Counted from the first letter of the stretch, positions 55,861 through 64,000 are shown. The stretch: DNA of 64,000 bases from Terriglobia bacterium (GCA_020072805.1 JAIQGC010000009.1:62001-126000); one strand, 5' to 3'. The notes: a model not told the origin generated them from the letters alone. Translations and numbers: made by a program.

Positions 55861-57131
55861 GATTTGTCCCGCTCGGGGAGAAAGAGGTCGCGCAGCGCTT
55901 CGATGTTCTGGATCTTCCGGCGCAGGTTGCGTTCGCCGCGCAATTTCCCGGCGGGATTCATGACGATCTTCTTCAGCAAATCATCCATCAGGGCCTCGAT
56001 GCGTTCGCGGTCGGCCGCGCTCAGATGCCCCAGATGCTGCATGTGCGCGGCGAGGAAGGCGGCGCGTTCCGCGCGCATTTTGCCCTCGAGGGCCTCCAGC
56101 ACGCCGATCATCTCGACGCTGGCCTGCCAGGAGAGAAACTTGTCCACGTGCTCCTCGACAATGACCTGCGCCTTGGGCACTTCGCTCTCCCGCGCGCGGC
56201 GGTTCTGCTGCACGATGTCGGTCAGGTCGTCGATGTTGTAGAGGAAAACGTTGTAGAGTTTGGCCGCCGCGGGGTCCACGTTGCGCGGCACGCCCAGATC
56301 CATCAGCAGCAGCGCGCGGTTCTTGCGCGCGGACATGGCCCTGGCGACCACTTCCCCGCCGAGGACCGATTCCGCGGAGACCGAGGAGACCACGATGTCC
56401 GGCCCTTGCAGCGCAGCTTCCCACTCGGCCCAGGGAACCACCTCGCCGCCGTAGCGCCGGGCGACCTCTTCGGCGCGCTCGATCGAGCGGTTCATCACCA
56501 GCAAGTGGCCGATGCCGCGGTCGCGCAGCTGGCTGATGACCTGCTCGCTGATGGTGCCCGCGCCCAGCACCAGAGCGGTGTGCTTCTCCAGCTTGCCGAA
56601 GATGCGCTCGGCCAGCTTCATCCCCGCGGAGGCCACGGACATCGGCCTGGTGCCCAATTCGGTTTCGGTGCGCACGCGCTTGCCCACTTCTAGCGCCGCC
56701 TGAAAGAGGCGGTTCAGCACCGGCCCGGTGGCGCCGGATTCATGCGCCGCGCGGTAGGCTTCGCGCACCTGGCCCAGGATTTCGGCTTCGCCGAGGACCA
56801 TGGAATCCAGCCCGGCGGAGACTTGAAAGAGGTGCTCGACGGCGGAGCGGTCCTGATGGCGGTAGAGGGAACCGTTCAAGATATCGGCGCGCACTCCATG
56901 AAACGAGCTGAGATATTCGGAAAGCGCCGCGGCGGGCTCCGGGCGGCTCTCGGGAGGAACGCCGTAGACTTCACTGCGATTGCAGGTGGAGAGAATCATG
57001 GTTTCTTCGAAGATGCCCTGCGCGCGCAGATCCTCGGCGGCGCGGCGCGCCTGGTCCGCGGTAAACGACAGGCGCTCGCGCACCTCGACCGGTGCGGTGC
57101 GATGATTCAGGCCGACGAGAACGATTTCCAT
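55857..57131 (-). CDS. hemA: Glutamyl-tRNA reductase
   Basis: First enzyme of C5-pathway haem synthesis, reducing Glu-tRNA to glutamate-1-semialdehyde, 424 residues. The catalytic Cys is in MILSTCNRSEVYGV. The NADPH site is in KHTALVLGAGTISEQVI, and the C-terminal dimerisation helix follows (EALMDDLLKKIVMNPAG). ATG 57131 is chosen; GTG 57143 would add 4 residues and is plausible. It is preceded by hemX and coupled to hemC by ATGA. Confidence 0.95.
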   Translation of the reverse strand: MEIVLVGLNHRTAPVEVRERLSFTADQARRAAEDLRAQGIFEETMILSTCNRSEVYGVPPESRPEPAAALSEYLSSFHGVRADILNGSLYRHQDRSAVEHLFQVSAGLDSMVLGEAEILGQVREAYRAAHESGATGPVLNRLFQAALEVGKRVRTETELGTRPMSVASAGMKLAERIFGKLEKHTALVLGAGTISEQVISQLRDRGIGHLLVMNRSIERAEEVARRYGGEVVPWAEWEAALQGPDIVVSSVSAESVLGGEVVARAMSARKNRALLLMDLGVPRNVDPAAAKLYNVFLYNIDDLTDIVQQNRRARESEVPKAQVIVEEHVDKFLSWQASVEMIGVLEALEGKMRAERAAFLAAHMQHLGHLSAADRERIEALMDDLLKKIVMNPAGKLRGERNLRRKIQNIEALRDLFLPERDKS

Positions 57132-57147
57132 GCTACCCTGCACGCCC

Positions 57148-57960
57148 TTAGAAGTAACGATGAGCCCGAGTCAAGAAGAGGTTCACGACAGTCACACTCA
57201 GCAAAATCACGGCGAAATTGAAAACGCACAGCCTCGAGGCCCGGCCCCCGCGCCAGCTTGTCTGCCGCTCCAGATACAGGTAGGTGGCGTAAAGCCCAAC
57301 GATAGCCAGCGTCACCAGGTATTTCGGATCGAAATGCGAGACGGGAGTTTCCAGGCGGCGGACGGCCACGAATCCCAGCAGCGTGCCGGCCAGAATCGCG
57401 CCCATGCCCACCAGGACGCTGCTGCGGGTCATGCGCTCGAGCAGATCCAGCGCGGGAAAGCGCCACACGATGGTCCCCAGCCTGTGCCGGCGCAGCAGCG
57501 TCTCTTCCGCCAGGTACATCAGGCTCATCACAAAGGAAAGTCCGAAGGCCGCGTAGGCCAGCACGCTCAGCGTGACATGCAGCGCGAAGACTATTCCGTG
57601 TCCCGGCGGCGGTCCTGCAGGGACGCCCGGCCGGCCGAGCATTCCGGCGACGAGGATCAAAACGACAAAGGGAAGAAGAAAAGCGCCCAGGGTGCGCTGG
57701 CGGTGCACCATCTCGAGGCCAAAATAGGTCAGCGCCAGCAGCCAGGCAAACAGGGAGACGGCGCCGTATAAATCCTGATACGGGACTGCCTGCAGTTGGT
57801 GGGCGCGCTCCAGCAGGAAGAAATAGTGCAGCGCCAGACTGACCGCCAGCATCGCCGTGGCGGCCCGTCCGACAATTTTCTGGTCGGCATAGAGCAGGCG
57901 AAAATAGAGGCCCAGGCTCACGCCGTAGGCCAGAACGGTGAGAATCGCAAGGGGTTGCAT
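57148..57960 (-). CDS. hemX: HemX/CcsA-like membrane protein
   Basis: Integral membrane protein of the cytochrome c assembly (CcsA/ResC/HemX) family, 270 residues with about eight hydrophobic helices. The typical His is in VFALHVTLSVLAYAAFGLSF, and the end contains FDPKYLVTLAIVGLYATYLY in place of the Trp-rich WSWDPKE block of true CcsA, so HemX is preferred. In Bacillus HemX sits in the hem operon and lowers GtrR (HemA) level, which fits its position as first gene, 16 bases upstream of hemA. ATG 57960 is chosen; the open frame to 58098 crosses the promoter region. Confidence 0.85.
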   Translation of the reverse strand: MQPLAILTVLAYGVSLGLYFRLLYADQKIVGRAATAMLAVSLALHYFFLLERAHQLQAVPYQDLYGAVSLFAWLLALTYFGLEMVHRQRTLGAFLLPFVVLILVAGMLGRPGVPAGPPPGHGIVFALHVTLSVLAYAAFGLSFVMSLMYLAEETLLRRHRLGTIVWRFPALDLLERMTRSSVLVGMGAILAGTLLGFVAVRRLETPVSHFDPKYLVTLAIVGLYATYLYLERQTSWRGGRASRLCVFNFAVILLSVTVVNLFLTRAHRYF

Positions 57961-58127
57961 CACAAGCCGCCTGTCATTTGCATGGTCCCGCCCCACCAGA
58001 TTGCCGGAACGCAGGGCAATCCGCCCGGTTTGCTGATCGCCGTTTATTATAGCCCACTGCGGACTCCAGAACACCCCAAGCCTGCACTCGGCAATCAAAC
58101 CACACTAGTGTTATTCTTTAGCCGTGG
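57961..58127. promoter_or_regulatory. Divergent hem promoter region
   Basis: This 167-base gap must drive hemX (minus) and hemE (plus). Minus strand: a perfect TATAAT (58051-58046) lies 86 bases before the hemX start, without a clear -35. Plus strand: TGTTATTCT near 58109-58117 is an extended -10 candidate just upstream of hemE. No operator dyad found. Confidence 0.5.
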
Positions 58128-59225
58128 ATGGCAATGACCGCTAACACTGACGCATCCCCTATGCTCTCGGGCCTCACCCGCACGGAGTTGTTTCTCCGCG
58201 CTTGCCGCTGCGCGGAAGTTCCGCGCGTGCCCGTCTGGATGATGCGCCAGGCGGGGCGCTACCTGCCCGAATACCGGGCCTTGCGGGCCAAGCATCCGTT
58301 TCTCGAAGTCTGCAAGACGCCTGACCTGGCCGTGGAGGTTTCGCTGCAACCGTTCCGCCACGTGGGCGTGGATGCCGTCATCGTTTTTTCCGATATTCTC
58401 ATTCCCGCCGAGGCCATGGGGCTCCCGCTGGAACTGGGCGACGCTGGGCCGAATCTGCCCGAACCGGTGCGCAGCGCGGCGCACGTGGCGAAATTGCATA
58501 TTTTCGACCCGGAAAGCGAAACCGGCTTCCTGATGGAAGCGCTGCGCAGGCTCCGCCGGGAACTGGGTCCGGACGTGCCCCTGCTGGGATTCGCAGCGGC
58601 GCCCTGGACGCTGGCCTGCTACATGGTCGAAGGGCGCACGCGCGAGGGATTCGCCTCGGTGAAGAGTTTTCTCTACGAGGACCCCGCTAGCTTCCGCGCG
58701 CTGCTCGGCAAGATCGCTCAGGCCACCATCGGCTACCTGAAGGCGCAGATCGCCGCCGGGGCCACCGCCGTGCAGCTCTTCGACACCTGGTGCGGGGAAC
58801 TCAATCTCAGCGACTACCGGGAATTCGCCCTGCCCGCCACGCAGGAGATTATCCGCGCGGTGAAAACGGAAAAGACGCCGGTGATTCTCTACACCAAGGC
58901 GTCGCATCACCTGCTTCCCGCCGTGGTGCAGTCCGGCGCGGACGTTTTGAGCGTGGACTGGCGCGTCAGCCTGCGCGAATTGCGCGCGCTGGCCGGACCG
59001 CGCATCGCCATCCAGGGGAATATCGATCCGGCAGTGCTCTTCGCCCCCGCCGAAAAGATTCGCTCGGCCGTGGTGTCGGCCATCGCGGACTTGCAGGGCG
59101 CGGGGCACATCCTCAATCTGGGCCACGGAATTTTGCCCTCGACTCCGGTCGAGAACGCGCAGCTTTTCATCCGCACCGGGCAAAGCACCCCGATCCGCGG
59201 TGAACAGCAGGCCGTCAAGAGGTGA
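58128..59225 (+). CDS. hemE: Uroporphyrinogen decarboxylase
   Basis: Decarboxylates uroporphyrinogen III to coproporphyrinogen III, 365 residues. Motifs: PVWMMRQAGRYLPEYRALR, VFSDILIPAEAMG, GFAAAPWTLACYMVEG, LFDTWCGELN, ILYTKASHHLLPAV and NLGHGILPSTPVENAQ. ATG 58128 is used; a second Met follows two codons later. The stop overlaps the hemN start (GTGA). First gene of the plus-strand hemE-N-Y operon. Confidence 0.96.
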   Translation: MAMTANTDASPMLSGLTRTELFLRACRCAEVPRVPVWMMRQAGRYLPEYRALRAKHPFLEVCKTPDLAVEVSLQPFRHVGVDAVIVFSDILIPAEAMGLPLELGDAGPNLPEPVRSAAHVAKLHIFDPESETGFLMEALRRLRRELGPDVPLLGFAAAPWTLACYMVEGRTREGFASVKSFLYEDPASFRALLGKIAQATIGYLKAQIAAGATAVQLFDTWCGELNLSDYREFALPATQEIIRAVKTEKTPVILYTKASHHLLPAVVQSGADVLSVDWRVSLRELRALAGPRIAIQGNIDPAVLFAPAEKIRSAVVSAIADLQGAGHILNLGHGILPSTPVENAQLFIRTGQSTPIRGEQQAVKR

Positions 59226-60637
59226 ACGCCGTGTCTTCTTCCTCGATCGAACAGATGCGCCGCGAATTTCACGTCACGCCGGAATTGCTGGCGCGCTATG
59301 ACCAGCCCGGTCCGCGCTACACCAGCTATCCCACCGCGCCGGTGTGGAACGACAACTTCGGCCCCGGCGACCTGGAAGCGGCCCACGCCGACGCCGACCG
59401 CGCCGGCTCCCCCGTCTCGCTTTATTTTCACATTCCGTTCTGCACCAGCCTGTGCCTGTTCTGCGCCTGCAACGTGGTCATCCAGAAGGACAAGAGCGTT
59501 GCGCTTCCTTATCTCGATACGCTCAAAAAAGAAATCGAGCGCGTCAGCAGCGGCGTCTCCCGCAAGCGCGAAGTCGTGCAGTTCCACTGGGGCGGCGGCA
59601 CGCCCACCTATCTTTCTCCCGAGCAGCTCGAGGATCTTTTCGAATTCACCCGCGCGCGTTTCACCTTTGCCCCGGACTCCGAAATTGGCATTGAGGTGGA
59701 CCCTCGCGTCACCTCTTTTCAGCATCTGGAAGTCCTGCGCAAGCTGAATTTCAACCGCCTCAGCATGGGCATTCAGGATTTCCACCCCGAAGTCCAGAAG
59801 ACCATTCACCGCGTGCAGCCCTACGAGATGACCCGCGACATCATCGTGGAAGCCCGCCGCCTCGGTTTCGAAAGCATCAACGTGGACCTCATCTACGGAC
59901 TGCCCTACCAGACCCCCGAGCGCTTCGCCGCCACCGTGGACCAGATCCTGACGCTCAATCCCGACCGCATCGCTCTCTTCAGCTACGCGCATGTTCCCTG
60001 GCTCAAGAAGCAGCAAGGCTCCTTCGCGGTGCACCTGCCCGAAGGCTCCGAAAAATTTAGAATTTTCAGCACGGGCCTCACCAAATTCATCGAAGCCGGT
60101 TACTTCTATATTGGAATGGACCACTTCGCCCGCCCAACCGACGAACTCGCCGTGGCCCAGAAAAACCGCACGCTGCACCGCAACTTCCAGGGCTACACCA
60201 CCAAGGCCGGCGCGGACCTCTACGGCATGGGCGTCAGCGCCATCAGTTCGGTGCAGGACCGCTACGCGCAGAATCCCCGCGAAGTCCCCGAATATTCCAA
60301 GGCCGTCGCCGAACGCGGCATCGCCACCATGCGCGGCTATACGCTCACGCAGGAAGACCGCCTGCGCGGCTCGGTCATCAGCCGCCTGCTCTGCCACACG
60401 GTCATTCCCAAGGCCGAAGTCAGCAAGGAATTCGGCATCGATTTCGACCAGTACTTCGCGCCGGAACTGCAGCGCCTCGCTTCCATGCAGCAGGACGGCC
60501 TCGTCGTTCTCGGCAAGGACGAAATTCAAACCACCTGGCTCGGGCGCATTTTTATCCGCAACCTGGCCATGATTTTCGATCCCTATCTGGAAAAGCAGCG
60601 GCTGGCCGAGCGCCCGCTGTTTTCGAAAACGCTTTAA
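59222..60637 (+). CDS. hemN: Oxygen-independent coproporphyrinogen III dehydrogenase
   Basis: Radical SAM enzyme making protoporphyrinogen IX without oxygen, 471 residues. The true HemN N-terminus is present (YDQPGPRYTSYPTAPVW), distinguishing it from HemW. The cluster motif CTSLCLFCAC, HWGGGTPTYLSPEQL, SMGIQDFHPEVQK and NVDLIYGLPYQTPE follow. GTG 59222 overlaps the hemE stop. Having HemN together with oxygen-dependent HemY suggests haem synthesis under variable oxygen. Confidence 0.96.
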   Translation: MNAVSSSSIEQMRREFHVTPELLARYDQPGPRYTSYPTAPVWNDNFGPGDLEAAHADADRAGSPVSLYFHIPFCTSLCLFCACNVVIQKDKSVALPYLDTLKKEIERVSSGVSRKREVVQFHWGGGTPTYLSPEQLEDLFEFTRARFTFAPDSEIGIEVDPRVTSFQHLEVLRKLNFNRLSMGIQDFHPEVQKTIHRVQPYEMTRDIIVEARRLGFESINVDLIYGLPYQTPERFAATVDQILTLNPDRIALFSYAHVPWLKKQQGSFAVHLPEGSEKFRIFSTGLTKFIEAGYFYIGMDHFARPTDELAVAQKNRTLHRNFQGYTTKAGADLYGMGVSAISSVQDRYAQNPREVPEYSKAVAERGIATMRGYTLTQEDRLRGSVISRLLCHTVIPKAEVSKEFGIDFDQYFAPELQRLASMQQDGLVVLGKDEIQTTWLGRIFIRNLAMIFDPYLEKQRLAERPLFSKTL

Positions 60638-60660
60638 GATTTTTTCGGGAAGAATCGGCG

Positions 60661-62073
60661 ATGACCACATCCCATGCAGCGGTGGTGGTCGGAGGCGGAA
60701 TCTCCGGCCTGTCCTGCGCTTTCGCGCTGCGCCGCGCCGGTCTCGACGCCATCCTTCTGGAATCCGCCTCGCGTCCCGGCGGGGTCATTCGCTCCGAACG
60801 GCGCGATGGCTGGCTTTTCGAACACGGCCCGCAGAGTTTCACGGCCACCTCCGCGCTGCTGGAGATGATCCGCGAAATTGGCCTGGAATCCGAGGTCGCC
60901 CGCGCCGATTCCCGCGCTCCCCGCTTCGTCCTGGTGAACGGCGCTCTGGTGCCCGTTCCGCTCAGTCCTCCGGCCTTCTTCGCCAGTTCCCTGCTCGGCT
61001 GGAAAACAAAATTCAGCCTTCTCGGCGATCTCTTCAGCAGCAGCCGTCCGCCCGAGCCCGACGAATCCCTGGCCGATTTCATCCGCAGGAAATTCACGCC
61101 GGAACTTCTAGAAAAACTTGCGGGCCCCTTCGTCTCCGGCATCTACGCGGGCGATCCCGAACGCCTCAGCCTGCGCAGCGCCTTCCCCATGCTGCACGCC
61201 GCGGAAGCCGCCAAAGGCAGCCTGGTCCGCGGCATGTTCGCCGTGGCCAAAGTGGAAAAAGCAGCGCGGCCGCAAAAAGGGCCGCGCGAGAAGTCCGCTC
61301 TCATCAGTTTTCGCGGCGGCAACGACGCCCTTCCTCAGGCGCTTGGCCGCCATCTCGGCGACGCGCTCTGGCTCAATTCCGCTCTGCGCCAAATCGAGCA
61401 CACGCCACTTTCCCCGCAGCGCTTCTCCCTGCGCGTCCTGCGCGGCGACCGCGAAGAAACAATCCTCTGCGATCACCTGATCCTGGCCACGCCGCCGGAC
61501 CGCGCGGGCGAGCTGCTGGCGAATCTTGATCCGCAGTTCGCCCAGCATCTCGGCGCGATTGAATTCGCTTCCATCGCCGTCGTCTCGCTCGGCTATCAGA
61601 CCAGCCAGATTGCCCGCGCGATGACCGGCTTCGGCTTTCTGGTTCCCCGCTCGGCGGGATTGCGCCTGCTCGGCTCGGTGTGGAACTCCTCGCTCTTTCC
61701 CGGCCGCGCCCCCGAAGGCTCCGTGCTCTTCGCCAATTTCATGGGCGGCGCTTCCGACCCCGCCATCGCCAAACTCGACCCTAATGCGCTCATCGAGATT
61801 GCCCAGCGCGAACTTTCTCCTATCCTGGGAATTCAGGGGCCGCCGGTCTTTTCCGAAGTGCGCATCTATCCGCGGGCCATTCCCCAATACAATCTGGGAC
61901 ATTCCACCCGGCTGGCGGCCATCAACGCGCTGCGCGCGAAATTTCCCGGCCTGTGGATGGCCGGCAGCTATTGGAAGGGGCCGGCGGTCTATTCCTGCGC
62001 CGAATATGGCCTCGAAACCGCCGCAGCCGTGATTGCCGCGGCAAACCAGAACGCAACGCCCGCGAACTCCTGA
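60661..62073 (+). CDS. hemY: Protoporphyrinogen oxidase, HemY type
   Basis: FAD enzyme oxidising protoporphyrinogen IX (or coproporphyrinogen III) with oxygen, 470 residues. The dinucleotide fold AVVVGGGISGLSCAFALRRA, ESASRPGGVIRSER and GWLFEHGPQSF are typical, as are GPFVSGIYAGDPERLSLRSAFP and the C-terminal GLWMAGSYWKGPAVYSCAE. With HemN encoded just upstream the protoporphyrin-dependent route is the likely one, but ferrochelatase is not in the window. It starts 23 bases after hemN. Confidence 0.93.
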   Translation: MTTSHAAVVVGGGISGLSCAFALRRAGLDAILLESASRPGGVIRSERRDGWLFEHGPQSFTATSALLEMIREIGLESEVARADSRAPRFVLVNGALVPVPLSPPAFFASSLLGWKTKFSLLGDLFSSSRPPEPDESLADFIRRKFTPELLEKLAGPFVSGIYAGDPERLSLRSAFPMLHAAEAAKGSLVRGMFAVAKVEKAARPQKGPREKSALISFRGGNDALPQALGRHLGDALWLNSALRQIEHTPLSPQRFSLRVLRGDREETILCDHLILATPPDRAGELLANLDPQFAQHLGAIEFASIAVVSLGYQTSQIARAMTGFGFLVPRSAGLRLLGSVWNSSLFPGRAPEGSVLFANFMGGASDPAIAKLDPNALIEIAQRELSPILGIQGPPVFSEVRIYPRAIPQYNLGHSTRLAAINALRAKFPGLWMAGSYWKGPAVYSCAEYGLETAAAVIAAANQNATPANS

Positions 62074-62678
62074 TGCCCGCTCCGGCTCCATCCGCGCCCG
62101 CGCAAGGCTCTGCGTCTCAACCTGGGCAGCGCATCTCTCTTTTCTGGTTTTGGATTCTGGCCGCCGCTCTTCTGCTCGCGGGGCTGTACATCACCCATCG
62201 CGCCCGGCAACTCCAGCAGGAACTTGCGCAACTCGAGACGCAATATGCTGCCGCGCACGAGGATCGCCGCGAGATCCAGCGCAGCCTGGAGGAAACTCGC
62301 CAAACCACGCTCATCCTCAACGACCCCGCCTCGCGGCGGATCGCCTTGCTGCCGACCCCAGCTTCCCCCCACCGCGCCGTTCCCCCTTTGCACGCCTGGT
62401 GGCATCCCAAGCTGGGCCTCGTCGTCGCCGGAGTGAATATTCCGCTCCCCGCCGGAGACCGCGAGCTGCGCGTCTGGCTGCTCACCGCGGACCCCGGCGG
62501 CAACATGCTCCCGGCAGGCACGCTCCGGCCGCACCCTGACGGCACTCTGCTCCTGTTGTACGTGGAAAATCCACCGGCCTCGATCGAGGCCACCAAATCC
62601 ATCCTGGTCACCGAGGAGCCCGCCGGCGCGGGCGCTGCGCCGACATCCTCCCCGCTGTGGTCCGGTTCTCCCCGCTGA
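62073..62678 (+). CDS. Membrane-anchored anti-sigma-K (RskA) C-terminal-like domain protein
   Basis: Protein of 201 residues. One membrane helix (about 24-42), then a coiled coil (about 43-75, RQLQQELAQLETQYAAAHED), then an RskA-like extracellular domain: HPKLGLVVAGVNIPLPAGDR, ELRVWLLTADPGGNMLPAGTL and KSILVTEEPAGAGAAPTS. It lacks the zinc-binding anti-sigma domain that would face the cytoplasm, so it may not bind a sigma factor at all. ATG 62073 overlaps the hemY stop (TGATG). Repeat copy 3 begins 3 bases after its stop codon. Confidence 0.72.
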   Translation: MPAPAPSAPAQGSASQPGQRISLFWFWILAAALLLAGLYITHRARQLQQELAQLETQYAAAHEDRREIQRSLEETRQTTLILNDPASRRIALLPTPASPHRAVPPLHAWWHPKLGLVVAGVNIPLPAGDRELRVWLLTADPGGNMLPAGTLRPHPDGTLLLLYVENPPASIEATKSILVTEEPAGAGAAPTSSPLWSGSPR

Positions 62679-62680
62679 AC

Positions 62681-62962
62681 TAGCCCGCATTTCTCACAAG
62701 ACTCGCACAGTAGGGGCGGAGCTTGCCTGCCCCGGACAGCAGTCGGGGCCTCGCCCGCCCGATTGCCTGTTCCGCCGCGCGCGTAACACCGCGATCTTAA
62801 TCTCCCCTCCCAGTAGAATTAGCCTACAATCTGTAGCCGCCCTCTTCAGTCGCAAGACTCCGGGCAGCAGCCGGAGAGGGCGGGCCTTTCCTTTCCTTTC
62901 CTTCCCTTCCCTTTCCGTCCCGTCCGCGCAGACCCACCATTCCTCTTCAGAAATGCGCGTTA
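62681..62962. repeat. Dispersed palindromic repeat, copy 3, longest
   Basis: Left end TAGCCCGCATTTCTCAC (62681-62697), right end CAGAAATGCGCGTTA (62949-62962 region). The core begins at 62831 but its central hairpin loop carries an insertion (about 25 bases, itself a CTCCGGGCAGCAGCCGGAG hairpin). A CCTTT(C)-type simple repeat follows at 62888-62922. It lies between two convergent genes. Confidence 0.8.
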
Positions 62963-62981
62963 TATTCCACACGCACTCGCC

Positions 62982-63518
62982 TTACCTCTTCCCATAACGG
63001 TTCGCCAGGCGTATTTTGCGGCGCGCACCGGCGCCCAAAAATCTGCGGCGTTCCGCCGCCGTCTTCACGATCAGCGGCGGCACTTCCTTGGGTGCACCGG
63101 TGTGCTCATCAATGGCCACGAACGTGAGATACGCCGACGTCGTATGCGTCCGCTTTCCGGTCAGGTAATTTTCGGAAAAAACTTCGACGCCGATCTCCAT
63201 CGAAGTGTGAAACGCGCGGTTCACCTGGGAATTCAAGATCACGATCTCTCCCACGCTGACCGAATTGCGGAAGTCCAGATAATCCACCGACACGGTCATC
63301 ACCAGGCTGTTGGAATGGCGGTGCGCGGCCATGGCTGCCACGATGTCCACCAGGTGCATGATGTGTCCGCCCAGCAGTTTTCCCAGCGGATTCGTTTCGC
63401 TCGGCAGCACCATCTCGGTCATCTCTGAACAGGACGCGCTCACCGGCTTGCCCCGCCGCGTCTGCCCCTGCAGCGCTTCTCCGACGCCCTTCACCCGCCC
63501 GCTGTTCCTGCTCTTCAT
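62982..63518 (-). CDS. Hotdog-fold acyl-CoA thioesterase (YciA/BACH-like)
   Basis: Acyl-CoA hydrolase of 178 residues. The core is MVLPSETNPLGKLLGGHIMHLVD with the usual N-P-x-G-x-LxGG motif, then VSVDYLDFRNSVSVGEIVIL and EVFSENYLTGKRTHTTSAYLTFVA. Substrate chain length cannot be told. ATG 63518 is used, giving a 30-residue basic leader before the domain; an internal ATG at residue 33 (MTEMVLP) is an alternative start closer to the family N-terminus. Confidence 0.9.
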   Translation of the reverse strand: MKSRNSGRVKGVGEALQGQTRRGKPVSASCSEMTEMVLPSETNPLGKLLGGHIMHLVDIVAAMAAHRHSNSLVMTVSVDYLDFRNSVSVGEIVILNSQVNRAFHTSMEIGVEVFSENYLTGKRTHTTSAYLTFVAIDEHTGAPKEVPPLIVKTAAERRRFLGAGARRKIRLANRYGKR

Positions 63519-63558
63519 CGCTGCCTCGCTTCCTTCCCCATCTCTCCGTCCTTCTCCC

Positions 63559-63690
63559 TAACCCGCTTTTCTCACCAGCGTCAGCAGTGACGCTCCCGCG
63601 AGTAAAATCCCCCCGCACTCTGTAGCCGCCCTCTTTAGAGGGCGGGCCTTCCCACTCCACCCACACGCATCCTCTTGCTGAGAATTACCG
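63559..63690. repeat. Dispersed palindromic repeat, copy 4, shortest
   Basis: Left end TAACCCGCTTTTCTCAC (63559-63575), right end near CTGAGAATTACCGC (63678-63691). The core CTGTAGCCGCCCTCTTTAGA starts at about 63619. The interior left of the core is shorter than in copies 1-3. It lies between divergent genes. Confidence 0.8.
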
Positions 63691-63705
63691 CCCAACCCGT
63701 ATAAT
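63675..63705 (+). promoter_or_regulatory. Promoter with very short leader for the TPR gene
   Basis: Perfect TATAAT at 63700-63705 with TTGCTG at 63675-63680 (19-base spacing, slightly long). Expected start is within a base or two of ATG 63713, so the transcript may be leaderless. The -35-like element lies in the right end of repeat copy 4. Confidence 0.5.
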
Positions 63706-63712
63706 ACAAGCG

Positions 63713-64000
63713 ATGACCAACCAGCCTCCAAAGAAAACGCGCCGCCAGGCACTTGAAGAGATCGTCGCCGCGCAGCCCGCCGACGCCTTTGCCCGCTACG
63801 GCCTGGCGCTGGACTTCATGAACGCGGGAGAAGGCGCCGCTGCCGACGGCCATTTCCGCAAACTCATCGAACTCAATCCCGCCTACGTCCCCGCCTATCT
63901 CATGTACGCACAGTTGCTGATCCGCGAATCCCGCTCGGAGGACGCCCGCCAGATCCTGCAATCGGGCATCGCCGCCGCGATCGCGGCCGGCAACTCGCAT
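63713..64000 (+). CDS. TPR-like repeat protein, 3' end beyond window
   Basis: Open frame from ATG 63713 to the window edge, 96 codons with no stop. It begins MTNQPPKKTRRQALEEIVAA, and then shows two helical hairpins of TPR type (DAFARYGLALDFMNAGEGAA with HFRKLIELNPAYVPAYLMYA, then RSEDARQILQSGIAAA). No signal peptide. The full length and any further domain cannot be seen. It is divergent from the thioesterase gene, with repeat copy 4 in between. No ribosome site is visible, consistent with a leaderless message. Confidence 0.75.
   Translation, partial: MTNQPPKKTRRQALEEIVAAQPADAFARYGLALDFMNAGEGAAADGHFRKLIELNPAYVPAYLMYAQLLIRESRSEDARQILQSGIAAAIAAGNSH

Noticed and set aside
62888-62922. CCTTT-type simple repeat as a CRISPR-like or tandem array
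   Set aside because: Only a short low-complexity tract inside repeat copy 3, with no spacer-repeat structure.

Overview
The window is a high-GC bacterial chromosome segment with dense, mostly ATGA-coupled operons. No rRNA, tRNA, CRISPR array, phage or transposase was found. The gene set suits a Gram-negative soil or sediment bacterium: a Tad pilus, two chemosensory operons, PilZ and DUF4388 proteins, a Tat-exported selenocysteine formate dehydrogenase and C5-pathway haem synthesis. An Acidobacteriota member is my best inference from overall protein character; no marker gene in the window proves it.

Layout. 1-4.9 kb: 3' end of a tad/cpa pilus operon (cpaE fragment, cpaF, tadB, tadC), then two tandem, nearly identical 32-residue membrane microproteins and a DUF192 gene. 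5-9.5 kb: exported redox genes (molybdopterin oxidoreductase subunit, pentahaem cytochrome c, flavin oxidoreductase). 9.8-10.7 kb: exported NTF2-like protein. 10.8-16.4 kb: fdnGHI-fdhE, in which fdnG reads through UGA at 11464 as selenocysteine and fdhE carries a frameshift. 16.4-19.6 kb: small genes (DinB, RidA, PPOX-like, two PilZ proteins).

19.6-45.7 kb is a signalling island. A minus-strand chemosensory operon (tonB-like, mcp, cheW, cheR, cheA, damaged cheB, cheY, cheX) and a plus-strand Pil-Chp-like operon (cheY, cheW, mcp, cheR, hybrid cheA, cheB, two cheW-like, DUF4388 regulator, Pro-rich regulator) flank a histidine kinase, a lone receiver and an NtrC-type sigma54 activator. The main finding is a set of three matched control regions. 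Each pairs a GG-N10-GC sigma54 promoter with one or more upstream copies of the dyad GTCTCA-N3-TGAGAC. They precede the first che operon (27.7 kb), an unrecognised three-gene operon (32.4 kb) and the second che operon (35.15 kb). I infer that the resident sigma54 activator controls both chemosensory systems and the unknown operon.

45.7-51.6 kb: a dispersed repeat, a Tat-signal protein with an amidase, a hybrid kinase and a YetF-like membrane protein. 51.6-62.7 kb: haem biosynthesis as divergent hemX-A-C-D-B-L (minus) and hemE-N-Y (plus). Four copies of a roughly 130-280 bp palindromic repeat with CATTTCTCAC-type inverted ends lie at 45.7, 54.7, 62.7 and 63.6 kb. The 54.7 kb copy supplies both the stop codon of hemC and the start codon of hemD. 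The window ends with a thioesterase and a truncated TPR gene.
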